Positions 57,067 to 64,000 of a stretch of 64,000 nt of DNA are shown piece by piece (the stretch's first letter is position 1; each line of letters opens with the position of its first letter). The DNA is from Dendrocalamus latiflorus. Lineage: Eukaryota > Streptophyta > Magnoliopsida > Poales > Poaceae. Under the pieces are notes generated by a model, which ran no database searches, had not been told where the DNA came from, and saw only the letters and a list, made by a program, of their open reading frames with translations. The stretch lies in contig CM029646.1 in NCBI GenBank assembly GCA_017311315.1, positions 2,387,738 to 2,451,737 on the forward strand. The letters are read 5' to 3'. Made by a program: the position numbers and the translations under genes.

Positions 57067-58450
57067 CGACAGTACTACTAGTAGAATCCTAAAAAGGGTA
57101 AAATTGTAAAAAAAATAAGATCCTGCAAATGACGTGGGGACAGTGCCTCGCTAGGGCGTCCGCGCTCGCATGCCTCGGTGTAATATCATCTTCGTCGCGC
57201 CGCTCGCATCGATTCCCATACGTACACTGACCAAAGCTTCTCTTGCTTGCTCGTTGTTTACTGATCCATGGAGGCCTCGCCGTCTCGCAGCGATAGCTTC
57301 CCCCATGGATGGCTTAGGTGCAAGGTGTGGCCGGCACCGTCATCCTTCGACTGAGTTGATCTCTTCCTCTGAATAAGAATTAACTAAGCTATGCAAGAAA
57401 CTGCAACTAACTTGCAGTGACAATTAACAATTGACCGTTCAAGAAACCAACATAAGCATTCACTGAAAATGTTTAACACACCTAACATTCATGGCAAGTA
57501 CAAGCATCCTATACCAACGGAAACTAATATACCAATCAAGCACTCACAATAGTCTGATTAATGCAAAGTTCTTTGGTATTTGCAAATTAATAGTAGTATA
57601 TCTACCTACTATTTCACATATCACAAGAAACTTTTCAAAATTTCTGCTCAAAATAAAGAAAGAACAAGCAACTTCACATATCAGGTGATAAGTTAGGGTT
57701 CATCCGATCTGGGGGATTGATGGGCTAGAGTTTGGGGTAGGGAGATGTTGAAGTCAATGTAGATTTCCTCGATGGAGGAGTCAAGCATAACAGTCGGTAG
57801 TGGGTCTCGATGCTGAGGGAGAAGTGGACGAGGCAGCGTCGACCGCGGTTGGCCCACCGCACGCCACCTAGGGATGGGAGAGACATCATGATCGGAGGAG
57901 AGACACCGGTGTGTGGAGGTGAGGCACCGGCGACGCGGAGGCGAGGGAATTGCGTGTGGGAGGTGGGAGGCAAGGAGGGATCGAGTCGGGGGTGGAAGGT
58001 GAGGAAGCAACGGTGACAGGATCGCTTACTCCTCGATTTGGACTGGAATCGAATGTGAATTGGGTCCGAATCCGATTACATGGTGTTAGAATACAACCCA
58101 CACAAAACCAAACAAGGTTTAAGAGAGTCAGTTCTCATTGTAATTGGATTACAGCCAAAATCCCTCCAACCAGACACGTTCATAGTCAACACCTAATTAA
58201 TACCTCTAAATTACTGATTTGATACTGTGGTGCTCTTGCTTTTAAAGGAAAAAGAGAAAAGGAAAATCTTAGCCTGACTAACAGAAAAAGAAACAGAGTT
58301 CTTTCTAAGAGAGATATATATGTTTTTATTTCAGTCAACTGTGCAATAGCAAAACAGTTTTTTTTTAAAAAAAAAACCATTAGACCGATTCCGAAGTCCG
58401 AATCCGACTCCTAAACCAACTTCGCTCATGTACGCGCGTACGCTTGTCTC
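57067..58450. other. intergenic, NAC gene 5' flank
   Basis: Overlapping small frames at 57693-58101 are in a GC-richer stretch but show no domain. No element ends were recognised. Confidence 0.4.
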
Positions 58451-58460
58451 TTTAAATAGA
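58451..58460 (+). promoter_or_regulatory. TATA-like box of the NAC gene
   Basis: TTTAAATAGA lies 75 bp upstream of the chosen start at 58526, a normal spacing for a short leader. Confidence 0.5.
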
Positions 58461-58525
58461 CAGCAGCTTCTCCCAATCCATTCGATCCGATCCGGCTCCC
58501 ATCTCCTCTCCTCTCTTGCGCGCAT

Positions 58526-59614
58526 ATGGAGAAGAAGCCGATGAACATGGAAGAGCTCAAAGAGTTTTTCAAGCTAGGGTTCCGCTTCAACCCTTCCCCA
58601 ATGGAGGCCGTCACATATTACCTGCCTCGCCTTATCTCCGGCGAGCCACTGCACCACGCCGCCCGGATCATCCACCACGCCGATGTCTACGCCTGCGAGC
58701 CCAAGGACCTCGCCGGCAAGTTCGCTCCCGTGCCCAAGAGCGAGTGTGGCGACCGGTTCCTCTTCACCTTGTGCAAGCGGCAGAAAGGGAGCAGCACCAG
58801 AAACGCACGCGCCGCCGGCCCCGGCACCTGGATCTCGCAGAAGACCAAGGACATCACAAACGACGCGGGCATAAAGATCGGCGAGACCAAGAGCTTCCGG
58901 TTCAAGAAGGACGGCGTGAACACCGATTGGCTCATGGAGGAGTACCGTTGCTGCCTCCAAGAAGCCGTCGTCGGCGATGCAGAGCAAGTGCTTTGCAAGA
59001 TATACGTGTCTCCGAGGGCGGCTCCTGAATCCGCGGCGCGCCAAGAATCAGCTGCTGTGCTGCGTCAAGAACCAGCGCCGCCGGTGCCTACGCCCACGCC
59101 GCGTCCAGAGCCGGTGATCACGCACGCGCCCAAGAGGCCAGCGCCGGTTGCCGAGCCACCGTGCCCCAAGAGGATGCGAGGGGCTGTCCCGACCCGTCCG
59201 GTGGTGCAGCCGGGTTACGTGACGGCGTGCACGCCACCACGGCCGTGTGCGCCTCAGCGCCTGGCTACTTCGTCGACTCCCTCCGTGCCACGACGCGTCA
59301 TGGCGCCAGGGCCAGCGTCGCCTGCTTCGTGTCTGCCTCGTCCGTCCGTCCCGACCTGTCCGGTGGTGCAAGGGTTCGTGGCACGGCCTGCACTAGCTTG
59401 CTTGCCGGTTGCAGCTCCTCCCCAATCCACGGAGGCCCCTGCCGCGGCTGAAGATGACGAAGACTTTGCGAACTTCCTGGAGGGCATCCTCGAAGCAGGG
59501 GACGAAATGCCGATCGAGGAGGGCGTCGCTAGTCAGAATGGTCCAGCAGCTGAAGCTGGCGACGACATGGACCAATTTGCGAGCTCGTTGGAGGGCATGC
59601 TTGATTGGGCATAG
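58526..59614 (+). CDS. divergent NAC-domain transcription factor
   Basis: Intronless, 362 residues. The NAC domain is at about residues 15-165. Subdomain A is LGFRFNPSPMEAVTYYLP (canonical proteins have GFRFHPTDEELV). Subdomain B holds DVYACEPKDLAGKF. Subdomain C has DRFLFTLCKRQKG and GPGTWI. Subdomain D has IGETKSFRFKKDG and TDWLMEEYRC. The H-P-T-D core is changed and canonical NAC genes usually have introns inside this domain, so this is a diverged, intronless branch. The C-terminal half is Pro/Ala-rich with repeated CP and PV steps. It ends in two related acidic motifs, DFANFLEGILEAG and QFASSLEGMLDWA, likely activation segments. Location would be nuclear. The start ATGGAGAAG at 58526 is the first after the TATA box; a second Met lies five residues on. 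Confidence 0.85.
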   Translation: MEKKPMNMEELKEFFKLGFRFNPSPMEAVTYYLPRLISGEPLHHAARIIHHADVYACEPKDLAGKFAPVPKSECGDRFLFTLCKRQKGSSTRNARAAGPGTWISQKTKDITNDAGIKIGETKSFRFKKDGVNTDWLMEEYRCCLQEAVVGDAEQVLCKIYVSPRAAPESAARQESAAVLRQEPAPPVPTPTPRPEPVITHAPKRPAPVAEPPCPKRMRGAVPTRPVVQPGYVTACTPPRPCAPQRLATSSTPSVPRRVMAPGPASPASCLPRPSVPTCPVVQGFVARPALACLPVAAPPQSTEAPAAAEDDEDFANFLEGILEAGDEMPIEEGVASQNGPAAEAGDDMDQFASSLEGMLDWA

Positions 59615-61220
59615 GAGGACATGCTCACTGGAATACGACTTGATGCTTGCTCAGGCAGAAGACGAATTGAAGCTAGAGAAGGCGTTTGATGCGCTCGATA
59701 ACTTGGGGTGACGATCAGATCGATGATGCTTGCCTCACGGTGCCGCTGAAAGACTAATCAGCTCTTCTGCTAGCTAGCTAGGATCTGAACATTTGTAAAC
59801 TCTGTTGAAAAATTAACGAAAGTGGATACAAAATTCTTTATTTGTCCTTGTATTCATCTATGGACTGTAACTATTTATGTATGTATATTCAATTTGCTTC
59901 AGGAGCTTGATCACTCCTGACGAGTTCTAGTGAAATCTGCAAGGGTTCACGACTATTGTTATCATGGAACTCAAGAACTCTTCTTGTGAATCAGGAGCTG
60001 GTTCGATTTTCACCTCTATTCATAAAATGAACATCTGATTAAGAAGATACAAAATTTTCCCAATCTTCGTGAACGCATTCGGAAGATTCTAACAAAGCCA
60101 AGACAACATACAAGCTAGTTTTAGTCGTCAATACAGGATTGTTTTTGAGTGCAACCTGCCATAACTGCAGAATTGCAGTCAGAAGCTTCCTAATATCACC
60201 AACGCTCCAGATCTTTTTTTTGGAGGGGGTGCTTATATGAGATTTTTTTGGAGAGGGTGCTTATATGAGTGGATCCGTTGGATAGAGATCCAACGCCCTT
60301 AGATCATCTGACTGTTTTTGCCTTCAAAAACAGTCGAATGTTCTATATCACTTCTCATATCTTACCTAGCATGGGCCACGTATACTGAATTCTCTCTCTC
60401 TCAACAACGGACGGCTCCTCTATAGATCAGGCGTACTGATTCCAGCTTTGGCATCGTATGTCTTTTCCAGCACAAGCTCAATTGGTGTATCCTTTGGGCC
60501 AGCTGGGAGTGAAAGAAAATAGTTTCCCGTTAAAAACAGACATGTGACATACACAGAGCAATACTCAAAACTGTAATAAAATGTATTTGCTTGCATGTCA
60601 ACTACAGAGTATACACTAGAATTATATGGGTAAATTTTTACTTAATTTTTTTTGCTACTCATTTGATCTACTTATTCATATGCAAGCTATATCATCAGTG
60701 GAGCTTGCCCATAGCTCTCAGTCCAACCACTGTCAAGGACAGAGAAGCATCAGAGTTCAATTTTTTCTCCTCACTGTTATCGACTTACTATGCTCAGTGT
60801 ACTATTGTCGATTTGTTAGTAGTCCGTTTGTAGAACAGACTACTGTACATTATTTTTACATAACCACTAGTACTTGTTATGTTTGTAATCGTATCTCATC
60901 AAGTTTCAAGAATAAATCAACTAAAAAAATTCAAGAATGAATGAACGATCGTAGTGCACTTATGCCATTTGTTTATCAAGTAATCAACTAGTAGAAAAAC
61001 TAGATTACTACTTGTAATTTTACGGAGAGAGCAAGTTGGAGCCCATCAAATGGGCCGGCCCAACCGTGCTACCCGAGATATGCTGTTGTTAGTTCGATCC
61101 AGACGCGGTACGACACGAATATTAAATGGGTCTTGTCGGTCTAGTCCGACCGGTATATCATGTTTGGGCCAGCACAACAAGCTGGTACAGTACGGTATGT
61201 ACAGTAACTCTCTTGTGGTA
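59615..61220. other. intergenic, repeats and no gene recognised
   Basis: 59615-59711 could be NAC 3' UTR, or a lost coding tail in the +1 frame. 60210-60330 has a hairpin-like GTTGGATAGAGATCCAAC and duplicated GGGTGCTTATATGAG. 61040-61200 is a GGGCCGGCCC-type dispersed repeat like those at 10.8 and 52.8 kb. Confidence 0.4.
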
Positions 61221-61432
61221 GTGTAATAAAATTGCTTATAGTTGGCAATAAAATTACTTGTATTAGGTTATTACATTCTTCTGAGTACGAACGGGTGATT
61301 TGACAGTAAAGTTACTTGTGACAGCTAGTAAAATTACTTGTGACTGGCACTAAAAATACTTACGATTCAATGACTGTCAGTAAAATTATTTATGATCGAT
61401 AATAAAATTACTTATCACTGACAGTAAAATTA
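61221..61432. repeat. degenerate short tandem repeat, CAGTAAAATTACTTGTGAC-like
   Basis: About eight diverged units of roughly 18-26 bp, each with AATAAAATTACTT or AGTAAAATTACTT followed by GTGAC, ATCACTG or similar. Spacing is irregular. Confidence 0.6.
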
Positions 61433-61880
61433 ACCGACTATTGGTGACCCATCTAACTAGATATGCTCAGGCTGATCCGACACGATCGACCCTTTTATAT
61501 CATACCTAATCAAAAAGCAGACACATATAAATTAATATAATATAACACGATAATTTATTTAGACCATTCATACCGGACATAATTGAATTGAACTGTGCTC
61601 TATTACCGTGTGTGGCACTCGGCGTGGTCTGGAGCAAGCAAAAGGCGGTGAGCTCTGGGCCGCTACGTGTATGCAGGTTGGAGTCTCGTGGTGTAGCGGC
61701 GTGGGCGAATACTCGTGGCTCTCGTCAGGCGCGTAGCTCCTTCCCTCACCTTCCCACCGCTCTGGAATCTTCTGGTCTTGCTCCGGGCTGGGAGGCAGAG
61801 CTACCTGCCGTCGAGGCCGCTTGCCGCGCTGTGCTGTGCTGTGCTGCTCCACGAGGAGTGCTAGCTAGGGCTAGCCGTCG
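61433..61880. other. 5' flank of the bZIP gene
   Basis: The GC-richer part from about 61600 has open frames on both strands but no domain. No conserved zinc-response element was looked for systematically. Confidence 0.35.
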
Positions 61881-61908
61881 CTCCGGCCGACCGCCCCCCG
61901 CTACTGCT

Positions 61909-61980
61909 CTACAAATAGGCCGCCCGCGTCCCGCGATACATCAGCCGCCGGCGCCGGCGGCAGTCCACCTCCCACATCAG
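61909..61980 (+). promoter_or_regulatory. TATA-like box and 5'-UTR exon end of the bZIP gene
   Basis: TCTACAAATAGG near 61908-61919 is TATA-like. A splice donor CACATCAG/GTAAAC follows at 61980/61981, and the matching acceptor is CTCTTCAG at 63047. The leader is thus probably spliced over a 1067-bp intron (61981-63047). Confidence 0.45.
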
Positions 61981-63061
61981 GTAAACCTAAGGATGGATGA
62001 TTCCCTTGTAATCCTTTTCATCCCGTTGCCTTTAGGGCTGGACTGCGTCCGTAATTTCGTAGTTCGTACACCTGATTATTATCATCATCATCATTATCTG
62101 TTGGTAGATTGTCGCGAGTTACTTTGCTGAGCAATGGTAGACTGGATGCGTTCATCATTCGTATATGGTAAATATACATGACATCACCAATTTTCCAAGC
62201 TTCTGTTGACCTTTTAAACGCATATTTGCATTTGATACGATGCACTCGGTTTATGCTAAAGGTTGCACATGTTTTTTATTTTTATTTTTGAAGAATCAAC
62301 GGGGGGTTTAGGCCCTCCTGAACTCCTTCATTAATCGAACCTGTTTAGTTATCGTTTAGATTGCTAAAGGTCGTTATATTTCCAGTGGAACCCCTTGCTT
62401 TCTGAATTTTACTTGTTGTAAGCATCTTACTTTGTGTTTTGCACAAAGCAGTTTGCTTTACTTCGTCAACTGTTAAGTACTTGAAGTTATGACATCTTAC
62501 CAAAATACCAAATTATATTACAAATGTGACGAATACTCATAAATCATAATATACATATCTAAACATCTTAGACGAGAAATAAACACAAAGTTTCAAATCC
62601 ACAATGACATATCACACAACTGTAGGATTGCTGCCAGGTTAACATGAACATAAAGTTTCTCAAGAGTGATTTGTCCGACTTAGTGTTGTAAGTATTACTT
62701 CAACAGAGTCTGGGTTAGGTGTCCTATAAATAGCAAGTTGATATGTCCTTTCTTCTGAAAAAAATATATAGTACAAATATAGCTTTTTTGAAAGGTATTG
62801 ACAAAGTTCACAATTGTTAGATCAATTGTTAATGACTTATCTTCTGCGACTATGCCATTGTTAATATATGAAAAATAAGACTAATTATATTAATATTCCT
62901 TATTTAGTTTCTCTATGCTTTCAACAATTGAACCTGGTAAACATTTTTTGCTTTTGTGAATTTCACGAACTGCAAGTCTGGCATATTTGCTGTAAGAGCT
63001 TGCGTTTTAATGTTCTACCACTTATTTGACCATTTTTTCCTCTTCAGGCCAGTGGGGGAAA

Positions 63062-63682
63062 ATGGATGATGGGGGGGTGGACCTCTCAAGCCAAATAATC
63101 TTTTCAAATCCAGAGACTCCTACCAGCCTTGATGATTTCGTGTGGAACACCATGGCAACATGCACCCACACACATACCTGCAACCCTCCTGGTCCTTCAG
63201 CAACAGCGCACACCCATACTTGCTACCACACTCACACCCATGTCTTCAGCACAGATGATGATTGCTGCGGTAGTGACAAAGCCAAGCCAAAGAAGGCGCG
63301 CAAGCCGTTGGGCAACCGTGAGGCTGTGCGCAAGTACAGGGAGAAGAAGAAGGCTCACGCGGCACACTTGGAAGAGGAAGCGAGGAAGCTCCGTGCCATT
63401 AACGAGCAGCTGCTGAAGAGGCTGCAAGGGCAGGCTGCACTCGAGGCAGAGGTTGCACGGTTGAGGACTTTGTTGGTGGATGTGCGGGCCAAGATCGATG
63501 GTGCACTGGGAAGCTATCCGTTCCAAACGCAATGTGGTGTTGGGAATGCTTTGAGTTGTGATGGAATGGCACAGTGCTTTGTGGGAAAGTCGGAATTGGG
63601 TGTGAACAGCAGCTGTGGACCAGCTGTAGTGAATTGCCATATCAGCCCAGATTTAGTGCAGAACTTGGGCATGCCACATTAG
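63062..63682 (+). CDS. group-F bZIP transcription factor with Cys/His-rich zinc-sensor-like motif
   Basis: 206 residues in one coding exon (exon from 63048; the start lies 14 nt inside). Residues 34-60 contain CTHTHTC, then NPPGPS, then HTHTCYHTHTH. This is the Cys/His-rich motif known from the zinc-deficiency regulators bZIP19/23 (rice bZIP48/50), where it binds zinc and silences the factor when zinc is sufficient. The basic region KKARKPLGNREAVRKYREKK (N-x7-R, about 77-97) and a leucine zipper to about residue 150 follow. Target genes of the family are ZIP transporters and nicotianamine synthases. The C terminus (ALSCDGMAQCFVGKSE) resembles group-F proteins. The start MDDGGVDLS was chosen because the upstream ATG at 63026 lies in the intron. 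The role in zinc homeostasis is inferred from family. Confidence 0.92.
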   Translation: MDDGGVDLSSQIIFSNPETPTSLDDFVWNTMATCTHTHTCNPPGPSATAHTHTCYHTHTHVFSTDDDCCGSDKAKPKKARKPLGNREAVRKYREKKKAHAAHLEEEARKLRAINEQLLKRLQGQAALEAEVARLRTLLVDVRAKIDGALGSYPFQTQCGVGNALSCDGMAQCFVGKSELGVNSSCGPAVVNCHISPDLVQNLGMPH

Positions 63683-64000
63683 GCCATAAGGGTGCTATTG
63701 GAAACTTGGTGATCTCTTTTACCAGCAGAGCTGATTAAGTCTTGTACATTTGTTTCTTTAGTTTGTATTTTGTAGCTTGTTAGGCAGATGATAAGATATT
63801 GCAGTGCCAGGGAGTGGTGTTGCCTTGATGGTACTTACCCCTGGTTTAGCTAGTTTTCAAGTTCGGTGCCAAATGTATGTGGTTACTTTGTATACCATGA
63901 AGACTCTCTGCTAAAAACAAACCTGTAGACTGTGAAGTGTAGAAGTAACGTTGATGTCCTGGTGGTATTGTGCAAGTTGTGCCTCTTCAGCTGTTTTTGC
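63683..64000 (+). other. 3' UTR and flank of the bZIP gene
   Basis: AT-rich and non-coding. No clear AATAAA is seen before the window ends. Confidence 0.4.

Overview
This is nuclear DNA from a grass (Poaceae). The evidence is very GC-rich first exons beside AT-rich introns, GT-AG splicing, dense MITEs (Harbinger/Tourist-like and hAT-like), Copia LTRs, a plant L1-type LINE, Helitron termini and grass-type gene families. A panicoid grass is plausible, but the sequence alone does not fix the species.

Layout. 0-1.6 kb is the 3' part of a SIRE-like Copia LTR. 2.3-4.5 kb (+) is a five-exon 4'-phosphopantetheinyl transferase gene. 5.9-8.3 kb (+) is a six-exon calcium-dependent protein kinase gene with a MITE in intron 2. 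9.6-10.5 kb (-) is a two-exon gene for a 62-residue membrane microprotein. 10.5-17 kb is transposon-rich. 17.06-21.94 kb is best explained as a Helitron on the minus strand carrying pieces of an FKBP gene, a VPS39 gene and a monodehydroascorbate reductase gene, all in its own sense. 25.1-25.9 kb (+) is an intronless NDR1/HIN1-like gene whose proximal promoter is present twice. 26-31 kb is repeats, including a CACTA end and a Helitron-like 3' end. 31.3-45.5 kb (-) holds a tandem pair of phosphoglycerate-mutase-like (histidine phosphatase) genes. The downstream copy is a pseudogene invaded by a small LTR element. The upstream copy is intact although a 7.1-kb LINE sits in its last intron. 46.9-47.9 kb is a Pack-MULE-like element with a COG2 first-exon fragment. 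49.0-50.3 kb (+) is an intronless F-box/kelch gene. 50.3-58 kb is LTR remnants and a dense MITE cluster. 58.5-59.6 kb (+) is a divergent intronless NAC gene. 61.9-64 kb (+) is a group-F bZIP gene with a Cys/His-rich zinc-sensor-like motif and a 5'-UTR intron.

The resident genes do not form one pathway. They are independent loci: carrier-protein activation, calcium signalling, defence- or membrane-associated LEA2, phosphatase, ubiquitin-ligase adaptor and two transcription factors. The unifying theme is gene capture and rearrangement by transposons. Exon joins were read by eye from splice consensus and frame continuity and were not confirmed with transcripts. No database search was possible.
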